This document shows positions 34,014 through 43,275 of a DNA stretch of 64,000 bases, one piece after another. Position 1 is the stretch's first letter, and each line of letters starts with the position of its first letter. Both the position numbers and the translations under genes were made by a program. The notes below the pieces were generated by a model, which ran no database searches, was not told the DNA's origin, and saw only the letters and a program-made list of their open reading frames with translations. The DNA lies in NCBI GenBank assembly GCA_035516155.1, contig DATJAP010000005.1, positions 1 to 64,000 of the forward strand, written 5' to 3'. The stretch comes from JAJYKN01 sp035516155 (GTDB lineage: Bacteria > Nitrospirota > UBA9217).

Positions 34014-34344
34014 GTGACCTCCTCGGGAATTCGTTCCTCAGAATACCCATATCACGATATTTTCGCAAACATCTCAAGACCCCGTCTCTTCGGATCGGGG
34101 ATATCAGTAATCGCCCGGGACAACCAAGGTCTCCTGGCTTGGCGGCTGCTCGGGGCAACCCGCCGGCCAATCGGTTCGCCTGGCGAATAACCAGGCCTCC
34201 ATACCAGTTCATAAAGCGGGGATGTGGCAAACAGCCCTGTCGCATCTGCAAATAAAAAGAAGCAATAGCTCTCAGCAGCATCAGGTCCTGCTTCGGAAAC
34301 CGCAGAAGCCAGACCGAGGTGGAAGTCAAAAAGCTATCAAGATG
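34014..34344. other. Gap between mqnD and lemA without a supported gene
   Basis: No ORF here has recognisable similarity. On the minus strand AAGCCAGGAGACCT (complement of 34127-34140) looks like a cobalamin-riboswitch B12 box, but the rest of that riboswitch is missing (see rejected items). The lemA ribosome binding site is at its left edge. Confidence 0.4.
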
Positions 34345-35184
34345 TTATTCGTCGGCAAGGAGCGGTTTATTGGAACGTGAAAAAATTCCCCGCGATTCCG
34401 CCTCTCCGAAGAGCCTGTGGATTGCACGCAACCCATCTGTGCCGAGATCCAAAGAAAAATCATTTACATAGAGATCAATGTGGTTTTTCATCACCGCTTC
34501 ATCCATTTCCTGGCTGTGCCGTTTGCAATATTCCATGACCTCGTCGGGGTGCATCCGGGCATAGCGGAGGCTTTCCCGTATTGCAGCCTCTATCCGGAGC
34601 AACATGTCCCGGCCGAGGGAGCGCTTTCCGAGAATACCGCCGAGCGGAATCGGGAGCCCTGAGAGGTCTTCCCACCATTTGCCAAGATCGAGCAGATTGT
34701 CGAGCTTATACAGCGGATAGGTGAAACGGCTTTCATGAATTATGAGCCCGGCCTGAACTTCTCCCGTCGACACCGCATCCATGATTTTATCAAAGGGCAT
34801 GACGCGTACGTTGGAGATCGAAGGATCAAACAAACGAAGAAGAAGGTAGGCTGTCGTGAGCTTCCCGGGGATCGCGATTACACAGTGTCTGAGATCCGCA
34901 ATGCGAGTGCCCGGTTTCGCGACAATGAGCGGACCGCAACCCCTGCCGAGCGCGCCACCGGAGCGAAGCAGGGCGTAATGCTCGCGCAAGTGACTAAGGG
35001 CATGGTAGGAAATTTTTGTGATGTCCAGCGCGCTGTCGAGCGCCATCCGGTTCAGCGTCTCGACATCCTCGAGTTGTTCACGAAAGGCTACACCCGTGAT
35101 TCCGACCTTTCCCTGGATGAGTGCATGGAAGATGAACGTATCATTCGGGCAGGGAGAATAGCCGATGGTAATGGTCTGCGTCAT
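34345..35184 (-). CDS. mqnD: 1,4-dihydroxy-6-naphthoate synthase MqnD
   Basis: A 279-residue protein from ATG 35184 (MTQTITIGYSPCPNDTFIF), the conserved MqnD start. Later blocks DITKISYHALSHL, CGPLIVAKPG and GLIIHESRFTY match this periplasmic-binding-protein fold enzyme, which acts last in the first part of the futalosine menaquinone pathway, converting cyclic de-hypoxanthine futalosine. The ATG overlaps the mqnB stop, and GTGGAGGG in the mqnB end is the ribosome binding site. Confidence 0.94.
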   Translation of the reverse strand: MTQTITIGYSPCPNDTFIFHALIQGKVGITGVAFREQLEDVETLNRMALDSALDITKISYHALSHLREHYALLRSGGALGRGCGPLIVAKPGTRIADLRHCVIAIPGKLTTAYLLLRLFDPSISNVRVMPFDKIMDAVSTGEVQAGLIIHESRFTYPLYKLDNLLDLGKWWEDLSGLPIPLGGILGKRSLGRDMLLRIEAAIRESLRYARMHPDEVMEYCKRHSQEMDEAVMKNHIDLYVNDFSLDLGTDGLRAIHRLFGEAESRGIFSRSNKPLLADE

Positions 35185-35909
35185 GAAACCCAACCCTCCA
35201 CAATGAGCCGGACAGCCTGCTGCGCAGCCAGCGTTCCCCGGGGTATATCCCATTTTCGGAAATTGCGGTCTTCTACGATATTAGAAATACCGCGGACCTC
35301 AATCCAGGGAATCCCGTGCAGTTCGGCTACCTGGGCCGCAGCCGCCCCTTCCATATTTTCGCACAACCCGTGATAGCGGCTCTCCAAGTCTCTCGCTCGG
35401 TCGGAGGTCCCGGTGCACGTAGAGAGGGTGACGAAGGTCCCGATGTGCACATCCCGAGCGATGGCCTGTTGGCGGGAGACGAGCGTCTTGATCGCATGCT
35501 GCAACGGGGCTTCAGTGGCTGGATAGGTGGTGTATATCACCGATGTGGCTGTCTTGATGAGCGGAATGCCGATGAACTCGGTGTCCTTGAAGCCATCCAG
35601 TGTCAGCACGCCTTCATCGCCAGCGATTTCTTCCTTTGCGAGGGCAATGTCGCCGATTTTCGCCCCCGATGAAGGATAAGCACCACCTACGCCGAAGATG
35701 ACAAGAGCTTCTGGTTTGTTTTGTGCTAGGAGCGTTGCGGCATGGGCCGCGTTGACCTTTCCCATTCCACCGACGCACACGGTGATTTGCTGTCCAGCGA
35801 GCGTCCCCGTAATGATCGACTTGGAGCCCACCGTTTTGCTCTCGGATGCCGACACCGCTGCTAAGATATGCTCAGCTTCGGCTTGAACGGCGCAGAGAAG
35901 GGCGATCAT
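35181..35909 (-). CDS. mqnB: Futalosine hydrolase MqnB
   Basis: A 242-residue nucleosidase of the phosphorylase/5'-methylthioadenosine nucleosidase fold: IALLCAVQAEAEHIL, CVGGMGKVNAAHAATLL, ENMEGAAAAQVAELHGIPWIEVRGISN. The glutamates in ENMEGAA are the ribose-binding and catalytic region. It removes hypoxanthine from futalosine. It forms a two-gene operon with mqnD, so this organism makes menaquinone by the futalosine route; mqnA, mqnC and mqnE are not in the window. Confidence 0.93.
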   Translation of the reverse strand: MIALLCAVQAEAEHILAAVSASESKTVGSKSIITGTLAGQQITVCVGGMGKVNAAHAATLLAQNKPEALVIFGVGGAYPSSGAKIGDIALAKEEIAGDEGVLTLDGFKDTEFIGIPLIKTATSVIYTTYPATEAPLQHAIKTLVSRQQAIARDVHIGTFVTLSTCTGTSDRARDLESRYHGLCENMEGAAAAQVAELHGIPWIEVRGISNIVEDRNFRKWDIPRGTLAAQQAVRLIVEGWVS

Positions 35910-35983
35910 AAGAAATCCCTCTAAATCTCTTTAAAAAACAATGCGTTAAAGGGTCTGAAATCAATTTCAAGGATATGTTAACT

Positions 35984-35989
35984 ATTATA
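35984..35989 (-). promoter_or_regulatory. Possible -10 element for mqnB-mqnD
   Basis: On the minus strand a perfect TATAAT lies 75 bases before the mqnB ATG in an AT-rich region, but the expected -35 position (ATTTTA) is poor. Promoter role is plausible but weakly supported. Confidence 0.35.
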
Positions 35990-36037
35990 AAAAAAGGAAA
36001 TACCCTTAAAATGCCCCTAACTATACCACACTTTCCA

Positions 36038-36066
36038 TTGCACTTCTATGACAAATTTGTTATGAT
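36038..36066 (+). promoter_or_regulatory. Predicted sigma70 promoter for the aro operon
   Basis: TTGCAC (36038-36043) and TATGAT (36061-36066) are 17 bases apart, about 90 bases before the aroC start, in the AT-rich gap between divergent mqnB and aroC. Confidence 0.66.
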
Positions 36067-36155
36067 GGGCGCGATTTTAAAGGATTTTCCATAGGGGATC
36101 CCTTTTCATTCAAGGGAGCTGTGGAGGAGGAATCACGCGTTACGGGAGGGGGAAG

Positions 36156-37346
36156 ATGTTGAGATTTCTAACAGCCGGAGAATCTCATGGCGAACTCTTG
36201 ATGGGGATTATTGAAGGCATGCCGGCCGGCCTTCTGATCCGGGTCACCGATATCGACCGCGATCTTGGCCGGCGGCAGGCAGGCTACGGTCGCGGAAGCC
36301 GCATGAAGATCGAGAAGGACACGGTGAAGATTTATACCGGAGTACGCTGGGGAAAAACACTTGGCGGCCCCATCGGCCTGATGATCAGGAACAAGGATTG
36401 GGAAAACTGGCGTGATAAGATGTCGCCGGACCCGATGTTTCTGAATTCCGCTGACCCCGTTACCCGTCCCCGTCCGGGGCATGCCGATCTGGCGGGCGCG
36501 CTTAAATACTGCATGACTGACATCCGAAACATCCTCGAGCGCTCGAGTGCAAGAGAGACGGCCATGCGTGTGGCGATCGGCGCTGTGGCGAAGCGGCTGT
36601 TAGAAGAATTCGGCATTGACGTGGTAAGCCATGTCCTGAGCATTGACGGTATTTTCGCCAAAATACCCAAGCTTACAGTTGCTGATCTTAAAAAACGCGT
36701 CGAAGCCTCCGAGCTGCGGTGCTCAGATCCCGAAGCGGAAAGACGGATGATGCGCCGGATCGATGAGGCAAAGTTGGCCGGCGATTCATTGGGCGGGGTG
36801 TTCGAAGTGATGCTCAGCGGCGTGCCGGCTGGTCTCGGCAGTCATTCTCACTGGGACCGGAAGCTGGACGGAAGGCTTGCGGCGGCACTCATGAGCATCC
36901 AGGCCATCAAAGGTGTAGAGATCGGTGCAGGATTCGGTTCGGCAAATCGGCCGGGCTCTATGGTGCACGATGAAATTTTCTGGAACAGGAAAGAAGGTTT
37001 TTACCGGAAGACCAACATGGCTGGCGGAATCGAGGGCGGCATCAGCAATGGCGAGACCATTACACTCCGCGCTGCCATGAAACCCATCCCCACGCTCCTG
37101 AAGCCTCTCCGCTCTGTAGACCTGGCTAGCAGGAAACCCTTCAAGGCGAGCGTCGAACGTTCGGACGTATGCGCCGTGCCGGCGGCCGGCGTGGTTGCCG
37201 AGTCCGCCGCGGCTTTCGAAATAGCGTCGGCCCTGATCGAGAAGCTCGGCGGTGACAGCATCGACGAGATGAAGCGGAACTACCACGGGTACCTGAAGTA
37301 CCTCAAGACCCGGATGGGAGTGGTGGAAGAGCTAGGAAAGAGGTAG
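36156..37346 (+). CDS. aroC: Chorismate synthase
   Basis: A 396-residue enzyme that makes chorismate from 5-enolpyruvylshikimate-3-phosphate using reduced FMN. Visible signatures: FLTAGESHGELLMGIIEGMPAG with the catalytic His at residue 10, RRQAGYGRGSRMKIE, RPGHADLAGALKY, RSSARETAMRVAIGAVAKRLL and GGIEGGISNGE. GGGAGGGGGAA lies just before the ATG. It is the first gene of an aroC-aroK-aroB operon. Confidence 0.97.
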   Translation: MLRFLTAGESHGELLMGIIEGMPAGLLIRVTDIDRDLGRRQAGYGRGSRMKIEKDTVKIYTGVRWGKTLGGPIGLMIRNKDWENWRDKMSPDPMFLNSADPVTRPRPGHADLAGALKYCMTDIRNILERSSARETAMRVAIGAVAKRLLEEFGIDVVSHVLSIDGIFAKIPKLTVADLKKRVEASELRCSDPEAERRMMRRIDEAKLAGDSLGGVFEVMLSGVPAGLGSHSHWDRKLDGRLAAALMSIQAIKGVEIGAGFGSANRPGSMVHDEIFWNRKEGFYRKTNMAGGIEGGISNGETITLRAAMKPIPTLLKPLRSVDLASRKPFKASVERSDVCAVPAAGVVAESAAAFEIASALIEKLGGDSIDEMKRNYHGYLKYLKTRMGVVEELGKR

Positions 37347-37437
37347 AAAGTCATGAGAAAGAGGAACTTCCTGACGCTGAAGCTGCACTGAAACTTTTTA
37401 CCCTGCTTCTGTTCCCTCTACGGTGAAACCAACCACT

Positions 37438-37953
37438 ATGTTCAAGAACATCATTCTTACGGGGTTCATGGGCGTTGGCAAGACCAGCGTCGGAACTCGA
37501 TTGGCAAAGGACATCGGGTTTACTTTTGTAGACACCGATGACCTTGTAGAGGCCGATCAGAAGATGACCATCACCGACATTTTCGAGAAGCTCGGCGAGC
37601 CCCGCTTCCGCGATATCGAGTCAAGGATCATACAGCGAGTCATGGCGGGTGAAAACCAGGTTGTATCAACGGGGGGTGGCGCCGTAATCCGGGACGGGAA
37701 CCGGGCAGCGTTTAAGAAAGCGGGTCTGGTGGTCTGCCTGTCGGCCCGACCAGAAGTGATCTATGAGCGTATCAAGCATGAGACGCACCGTCCACTCCTC
37801 CGAACATCGGTCCCGCTGGGAAAAATCAAGGAACTGCTCGAAAGTCGCGCGGCATTTTATGCTCAGGCCGATATGGCCATCGACACATCGGAAAGAACCG
37901 TTGATGATGTTATACGCGTAATTAAAGAGAGAATCAAGCATGCATATTGTTAA
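37438..37953 (+). CDS. aroK: Shikimate kinase
   Basis: From ATG 37438 (MFKNIILTGFMGVGKTSVG) the product is 171 residues, the family norm. The Walker A GFMGVGKTS, DTDDLVE shikimate-binding aspartate, STGGGAV and the lid arginine in HRPLLR are present. A GTG five codons upstream is the alternative start; neither has a strong ribosome binding site. It phosphorylates shikimate at the 3-hydroxyl. It overlaps aroB by 14 bases. Confidence 0.95.
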   Translation: MFKNIILTGFMGVGKTSVGTRLAKDIGFTFVDTDDLVEADQKMTITDIFEKLGEPRFRDIESRIIQRVMAGENQVVSTGGGAVIRDGNRAAFKKAGLVVCLSARPEVIYERIKHETHRPLLRTSVPLGKIKELLESRAAFYAQADMAIDTSERTVDDVIRVIKERIKHAYC

Positions 37954-39022
37954 CGTTGACCTTGGCGAGCGGAGCTATGATATCGCGCTCGGCGTAAGCC
38001 TGGATCAGGCCGGTGCGGAGCTGCAAGGGCTGGGATTCGGCAGAAAAATGGCCGTGGTTACAAACCCCTCGGTCAAGCAGCTTTATGGGCAGCGCGTGGT
38101 AGCCAGCCTCAAGGCCGCAGGCTTCCTCGTCATGTCCATCGAGATCCCCGACGGCGAAAAATTCAAAACACTCGACTGGGTCAACTCGATCTATACAGCG
38201 CTTCTTATCAACAGCTTCGACCGCAAATCGGCACTCATCGCGCTCGGTGGCGGTGTGATCGGCGACATCACCGGTTTTGCTGCGGCTACTTTCATGCGTG
38301 GAGTGCCTTTTGTACAGATACCGACAACACTCCTTGCCATGGTCGATAGCAGCGTCGGCGGCAAGACCGGTGTGAACCATCCCCTGGGGAAGAACATGAT
38401 CGGAGCGTTCTACCAGCCGAAAAAGGTGATCACGGACCTCGACGTGCTCCGGTCGCTGCCGAAGGAGGAATTTCTCGCCGGTATGGCCGAGGTCATCAAG
38501 TATGGCGTCATCCGGGATGCATCGTTTTTTGACTACCTCGAAAATAACCGGGAGAAGATTCTTGCCCTCGATCCAGAAATGTTAGAGCATATCGTTCTGC
38601 GTTCATGCGAGATCAAGGCGGAAGTCGTGAGCAAAGACGAGCGCGAAGGCGGCCTTCGCGCAATCCTCAACTATGGCCATACCGTGGCACACGCCATTGA
38701 GACTGCCGAGAACTATACGATGCGCCATGGTCATGCCGTAGCCATCGGCATGGTCTACGCAGCACAACTCGCGCATCAAGCCGGTCTCTGCGACAGGACG
38801 GTGCCCGAGCGGATAAAAAAACTTCTCGCATTTTATGGCTTGCCGGCCTGTCTTTCGGCGCTCAGCCGGAAGCCCACGGCGGCCGAGCTCATGGCTGCGA
38901 TGCAGGTGGACAAGAAGGCGGAAGGCGGGAAAGTGAAGTTCGTCCTGCCGACAAAGATCGGTGAAGTGGTTATCACGAAGGATTGGGAAGAGCAACAACT
39001 GCTGAAGCTGATTTCGGGGTAG
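37940..39022 (+). CDS. aroB: 3-dehydroquinate synthase
   Basis: A 360-residue NAD- and metal-dependent enzyme that cyclises DAHP. Conserved blocks: DGEKFKTLDWVNSIYTALL, ALGGGVIGDITGFAAATFMRG, QIPTTLLAMVDSSVGGKTGVNH, AEVIKYGVIRD, and the metal ligands in LNYGHTVAHAIE and RHGHAVAIGM. The start lies within aroK, as expected for coupled shikimate genes. Confidence 0.96.
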   Translation: MHIVNVDLGERSYDIALGVSLDQAGAELQGLGFGRKMAVVTNPSVKQLYGQRVVASLKAAGFLVMSIEIPDGEKFKTLDWVNSIYTALLINSFDRKSALIALGGGVIGDITGFAAATFMRGVPFVQIPTTLLAMVDSSVGGKTGVNHPLGKNMIGAFYQPKKVITDLDVLRSLPKEEFLAGMAEVIKYGVIRDASFFDYLENNREKILALDPEMLEHIVLRSCEIKAEVVSKDEREGGLRAILNYGHTVAHAIETAENYTMRHGHAVAIGMVYAAQLAHQAGLCDRTVPERIKKLLAFYGLPACLSALSRKPTAAELMAAMQVDKKAEGGKVKFVLPTKIGEVVITKDWEEQQLLKLISG

Positions 39023-39047
39023 CAGGCATCGCCATAAGGAGGGAATC

Positions 39048-39740
39048 GTGAGCGAATATCTCTGGCACTGCCCGTTCTGTAACAGGGATGAAACTGTGAC
39101 CGATGAGGGCAAGCGCGCCTCTTTTGCCGATCTATCCGTCGAAAACGCCGATGGTCCGCGCCGGCTCGTAGTCAAGTATGTAATCTGCCCGAATCCCGAG
39201 TGCCGGAAGTTCTCCCTGACCGTCTCTCTTCACGGCCTGGAGATCTCGGGAAACCGTTCCTATACCGGGAAGCACCTCAAAACCTGGGCACTTGTACCGC
39301 CGTCACACGCTCTTTCATTCCCGGTTGCCGTCCCCCAGAAGGTCCTTGATGACTACCAAGAAGCCTGCCTCACCATCGAGCTCAGCCAGAAGGTTGCGGC
39401 TGCCTTGGCGCGGCGCTGTCTGTCGGAAATGTTGCGAGATTTCTGGCAGGTCCAGCCCGGCAGACTGATCGACGAGTTCCGCCAGATCAAGGGGACAGTG
39501 GATCCCTTGACCTGGGAGGCCATCGAATCTGTCAAGAAGAGCGGAATGATCGGCGTGCGGTTCGAAAGCGAGGGCGCCGAGATTCTCGATACCGAGCCCG
39601 GAGAGGCTAAGATGCTTATCGGCCTTATCGAAACGCTGGTTGAGGACTGGTATGTGGCCCGGGAAGAACGCCGGAAGCGCTTGGAAAAAATCAAACAGAT
39701 CTCCGGCACGGTCGAGGTCGAAGAAAAAACGGAAAAGTAA
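39048..39740 (+). CDS. DUF4145 domain-containing protein with an N-terminal zinc ribbon
   Basis: A 230-residue protein starting at GTG 39048 behind AAGGAGGG. It has CPFC near residue 9 and CPNPEC near residue 49, a likely zinc knuckle, then the helical DUF4145 region (YQEACLTIELSQKVAAALARRCLSEMLRDF and LIDEFRQIKG), ending in a charged helix. DUF4145 occurs alone or in restriction and defence proteins; by itself it does not give a function. It follows aroB by 25 bases and may be co-transcribed. Confidence 0.8.
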   Translation: MSEYLWHCPFCNRDETVTDEGKRASFADLSVENADGPRRLVVKYVICPNPECRKFSLTVSLHGLEISGNRSYTGKHLKTWALVPPSHALSFPVAVPQKVLDDYQEACLTIELSQKVAAALARRCLSEMLRDFWQVQPGRLIDEFRQIKGTVDPLTWEAIESVKKSGMIGVRFESEGAEILDTEPGEAKMLIGLIETLVEDWYVAREERRKRLEKIKQISGTVEVEEKTEK

Positions 39741-39949
39741 ACGATGAGGAGGCGCTGGAAATTTCCCTGTTAACCGCAAGAGCAAAAGCCTGTTTCTTTT
39801 AAAAACAAGTATTTCAAGATGAGCGCAATTACTGGACAGCAGTTTAATGCCATCCGCTTCGTACTTTGTTGAAAAAATAAGACAGAGAGCGCTCCCCTGG
39901 CTTGTTTTTTTTCTGGATGTTTCTCTTCCGATTTGCTACTCTACCGTTC

Positions 39950-41236
39950 ATGCCGATATGCTCCTCCCCTTCGCGCAATCCATGGTTCTTCCTTCCCACG
40001 CTCTACTTTGCCGAGGGCCTGCCCTATGTACTCATCAACACCGTGTCTGTCATCCTGTACAAGCGCATGGGCATTGATAACGTAGATATCGCCTTCTGGA
40101 CAAGCTGGCTTTATTTGCCCTGGGTCATCAAGATGTTCTGGGGCCCCTTCGTGGATGTCTATTCGACCAAACGGAAATGGATCCTCGCCACACAGACGGC
40201 GATGAGCCTCTGTATGTTTCTGATCGCCTTTTCACTAAGGTCCGAAGGTTTCTTTTATTTGTCCCTGGCGATATTCTTTGTAGGAGCATTCGTCTCCGCA
40301 ACTTATGACATCGCCGCGGACGGCTTCTACATGCTCGCGCTGCCGGAGAAGGAGCAAGCCCTTTTCGTGGGACTGCGGGCGGGATTCTACCGGCTGGCCA
40401 TGATCTTCGGCACTGGATTGCTGGTCTATGTCGCGGGCATGCTCGAGATGTCGAGCGGCAATATCTCCCGAAGCTGGTCTATGGTTATGGCATTATCGGG
40501 CCTCCTGTTTGCCGCCGCGGCTATATATCACAAGTTTTTACTGCCTTTTCCCACAAGCGACGGCCGCCGGAGCGCGGGTGAGAAGAACAACAAGTCGTCT
40601 TTTGGAGGGGTCCTTCGTGCTTATTTCAAGCAGGAAAAGATAGGTGTTATGCTGGCATTCATCCTGTTTTACCGCTTGGGTGAAGCAATGCTCCTGAAAC
40701 TGGTTTCACCCTTCCTGCTTGATCAGGCCACCGCCGGGGGGCTGGGAATCACGACCAAGGAAGTAGGGCTGGTTTATGGGACAATAGGCGTTGTCTGCCT
40801 GGTCAGCGGCGGAATTCTCGGAGGTTGGCTTATTGCGCGGTTCGGTTTCAAGCGGTGCGTCTGGCCCATGGTGGTCATCATGCATCTCCCCGACCTCTTC
40901 TTCGTATACATGGCTTATGCGCAGCCAGGGATCGGGCTTGTCTATCCCCTCGTGGCGCTGGAACAATTCGGATACGGTCTGGGCTTCACGGTTTTTACGG
41001 TTTACCTCATGTATTCGGCTTCGGGCAAATATAAAACATCGCATTACGCCATCTCAACGGGGATTATGGCTCTTGGCATGATGTTGCCGGGGTTTGTGAG
41101 CGGCTGGCTCCAGCAGGCAGTCGGGTACAGGATGTTCTTTGTGATCGTTTGTATGCTTACCGTTCCCGGCATGCTGACGATACCATTTCTGCCAAAAGAC
41201 CGATTGGAAATGTCGAAAGAAGTGGCGGAATCATGA
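39950..41236 (+). CDS. AmpG-like major facilitator transporter
   Basis: About 428 residues from ATG 39950; the frame is open 16 codons further (39902) but the family starts near SRNPWFFLPTLYFAEGLPYVLIN. About twelve hydrophobic segments are visible. The N-terminal motif NP-W-PTLYFAEGLPY and the loop WGPFVDVYSTKRKW resemble AmpG muropeptide permeases and related PAT transporters. A role in importing cell-wall breakdown products, possibly together with the NagA-like enzyme at 43592, is an inference. Confidence 0.82.
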   Translation: MPICSSPSRNPWFFLPTLYFAEGLPYVLINTVSVILYKRMGIDNVDIAFWTSWLYLPWVIKMFWGPFVDVYSTKRKWILATQTAMSLCMFLIAFSLRSEGFFYLSLAIFFVGAFVSATYDIAADGFYMLALPEKEQALFVGLRAGFYRLAMIFGTGLLVYVAGMLEMSSGNISRSWSMVMALSGLLFAAAAIYHKFLLPFPTSDGRRSAGEKNNKSSFGGVLRAYFKQEKIGVMLAFILFYRLGEAMLLKLVSPFLLDQATAGGLGITTKEVGLVYGTIGVVCLVSGGILGGWLIARFGFKRCVWPMVVIMHLPDLFFVYMAYAQPGIGLVYPLVALEQFGYGLGFTVFTVYLMYSASGKYKTSHYAISTGIMALGMMLPGFVSGWLQQAVGYRMFFVIVCMLTVPGMLTIPFLPKDRLEMSKEVAES

Positions 41237-41392
41237 TGCAAGGAGAGATACAGCCTGACGGCGCATCAATTTTTAGAATTATTCTGAAGTGAAAGGCAAA
41301 AGGATTATGCAGGGCAATACACCGAAAAAGAAGGGCTAGTCCTGCCTATGCTCTAAGAGAAAAAAAGATAGGAAGAACTGAATGGTTGAGGA

Positions 41393-41641
41393 TTATTCCT
41401 TCCCGAATCCTGATAACACATACCCTACAACTACACCGAGCAAGGTCCCGATCGTCTCCCTGCCCAGTGTATTCATGATGCCCAGAGTAACAAGAAGAGG
41501 CAGAACAAACGTGACTGCCAGGAATTGAATAATTTTATTGTTTATGGGCGTCTGCTTCTTTATGACGAGATAGAGAACGCCGCCGAGTCCGCCTGCCATG
41601 ATAAGCACTGATAGCAATGAGATCCAAATGCCATAATACAT
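41393..41641 (-). CDS. Small membrane protein of unknown function
   Basis: An 82-residue protein with two strong transmembrane helices (WISLLSVLIMAGGLGGVLYLVI and IIQFLAVTFVLPLLVTLGIM) and a third weaker one (TIGTLLGVVVGYVLSGF). GGAGGG lies 5 bases before the ATG and a consensus sigma70 promoter lies 67 bases upstream, so the gene is well supported. I do not recognise the family. Confidence 0.75.
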   Translation of the reverse strand: MYYGIWISLLSVLIMAGGLGGVLYLVIKKQTPINNKIIQFLAVTFVLPLLVTLGIMNTLGRETIGTLLGVVVGYVLSGFGKE

Positions 41642-41707
41642 GGTATCCCTCCGAATCCGAATTTAATGACGTCGCGGCTGATGAGGCATTCTGCATAATC
41701 GCCATTC

Positions 41708-41736
41708 ATTATAGTTAATTAGTCAAAGATTGTCAA
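41708..41736 (-). promoter_or_regulatory. Consensus sigma70 promoter for the small membrane protein
   Basis: On the minus strand TTGACA (complement of 41731-41736) is followed after exactly 17 bases by TATAAT (complement of 41708-41713), a perfect match to the consensus. Transcription would start near 41701, about 60 bases before the ATG. GTCAAAGA occurs twice, at 41722 and 41732. Confidence 0.85.
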
Positions 41737-41739
41737 AGA

Positions 41740-42293
41740 ATTCGTAGTCAAATATGCATGCAACATTTGCTGGAATCTTCTCTGAAATGCAGGTACAATT
41801 ATCATCCGCGCCCTGAGACCCCTTCTCTTCAGGGATAAAAGGAGATTGTTGCAAATAAACCAAATTAGCACTGTTTCAGTATGAGGGAGACAAAAAAACC
41901 GTCTCGTCGGCGTCCGCACCTGCTCCCTAGCGTTGCCAAATCTCTTGTCTGCGAGGCAGTTGCTCGCAGTGTCTCCACGATGACCGTGGGAAACCTCAAG
42001 ACATCAGAGAAGGCAAAAACCTGGGCAACAGCGGGAACCAACAGATCCTCCAATGGCCATTCGACCGGGATCGTCAAGATGCTTACGTAGAGGGCCGGAC
42101 TCAAAGGCATCCGTGTTGTGAAAAAAAGAAGAGAACATATCTCTGCCAGACCTGCGAACAGAAGCATTGGTTCTCAGCAGTAAAAGAGCCCGGTTCAGGA
42201 TTCCTCGGCCGTCAGACCGAGGAGGATGTCGTCACGAAAATTCCGGTTTAATCTTCAGCAACTTACTGGTATAATTGATCAAAGGAGCAATGT
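41740..42293. other. Gap without a supported gene
   Basis: The ORFs on both strands between 41865 and 42167 are mutual shadows without recognisable similarity. The minus-strand frame has a hydrophobic start (LVPAVAQVFAFSDVL) but no ribosome binding site. A small inverted repeat CCCTGA/TCAGGG at 41811-41834 is the only structure seen. Confidence 0.35.
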
Positions 42294-43220
42294 ATCAATA
42301 AAGTCCTCTACTCATTCGGTCTAGTCATCGCAGCGGGATATGCATGGAGATTTTTCGATCCTGGAGGACTTGATCGTCACCGAGTCCGGCAGGTCTTGAG
42401 CGTCGCGGTGCTCTATGTTTTCTTGCCCGCTCTTGCCTTCGGGCTCATAACAACGGCCCACGCTGAGAGGAGTTTTGTTACCATACCGCTCGCTGCCGCT
42501 GCCGTCGTTCTCCTGTGCACCGCAGCGGGATTTGCGGTTTATAGGCTGATGCCCGGCTTCAGGAATATCCCCGGCCCCGCCTTCGGCGTCATGATCCTTG
42601 CAGCTTCGTATGGGAATGTTACGTATCTGGGGCTTCCAGTCATCACGGAGATGCTCGGCGCGGAACACGGTTATGTGGCAATACTTTACGATCTCCTGGC
42701 ATCGACGCCTCTTCTTCTGACGGTAGGGGTCTTCCTTTCAGCCAGGTACGGAAGCGGCAAAACCGTATCGCTCGCCGGATCGCTCAAACGGGTATGCATG
42801 CTCCCGCCGCTTTGGGCCGTTGCAGCCGGGAGCGCGGTTCGTTTCAGCGGGTTGGCGATACCGCAACTGGTACTGGATGCGGCGGGGCTGATGGGAAGGG
42901 CCGTGATCCCGATTATGACGTTTACCGTGGGTCTGGCGCTCGACTTTCGCGATGTAAAACGGCTATCTACGGCAATCCCAGCGCTCGCGATCAAGCTTTT
43001 TCTTGCTCCTGTTTTAGCATGGTGGCTTGGTTCGCGGCTCGGCATCGTCGGGAAAACGCTCCAGGCGGTGACTATTGAAGGTGCCATGCCGGTCATGGTG
43101 TTGTCTCTCGTGATCGCCGATGAACTCGATCTCGATGTCCCGCTTGCGGCGGCATGCATTGCAGTCTCGACGGTTGCGTTGTTCTTCACGTTGCCGGTGA
43201 TGATGAAAATACTTTTCTAG
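42294..43220 (+). CDS. AEC-family transporter (auxin efflux carrier type) with an irregular start
   Basis: The reading frame encodes about ten hydrophobic helices and AEC-type features (VLYVFLPALAFGLI, AASYGNVTYLGLPVI, MGRAVIPIMTFTVGLALDF, TIEGAMPVMVLSLVIAD). The first helix (KVLYSFGLVIAAGYAWRFF) lies upstream of the first GTG (42396). The frame is open back to a stop at 42276 yet has no ATG, GTG or TTG there; the well-placed GGAG at 42284 points to ATC 42294. The ATG at 42290 is in another frame and stops after three codons. Either a rare ATC start or a one-base change is involved. Length from 42294 is 308, normal for the family. Confidence 0.78.
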   Translation: MNKVLYSFGLVIAAGYAWRFFDPGGLDRHRVRQVLSVAVLYVFLPALAFGLITTAHAERSFVTIPLAAAAVVLLCTAAGFAVYRLMPGFRNIPGPAFGVMILAASYGNVTYLGLPVITEMLGAEHGYVAILYDLLASTPLLLTVGVFLSARYGSGKTVSLAGSLKRVCMLPPLWAVAAGSAVRFSGLAIPQLVLDAAGLMGRAVIPIMTFTVGLALDFRDVKRLSTAIPALAIKLFLAPVLAWWLGSRLGIVGKTLQAVTIEGAMPVMVLSLVIADELDLDVPLAAACIAVSTVALFFTLPVMMKILF

Positions 43221-43275
43221 ACGGAAGCCGAAGAGCTAGCACGCTCTGGTCTCCGTCGTCATATTGAGGTGCTTC

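Noticed and set aside
34107..34200. Cobalamin riboswitch on the minus strand, suggested by AAGCCAGGAGACCT
   Set aside because: Only the B12-box-like word is present. The preceding conserved segments (GGTGCGAATCC-type and CTGCCCCCGCAACTGT-type) are missing, and the downstream gene (lemA) has no link with cobalamin.
41865..42167. Minus-strand membrane-like ORF of 100 codons
   Set aside because: No ribosome binding site, no homologue recognised, and a competing frame on the other strand of equal quality; treated as unsupported.
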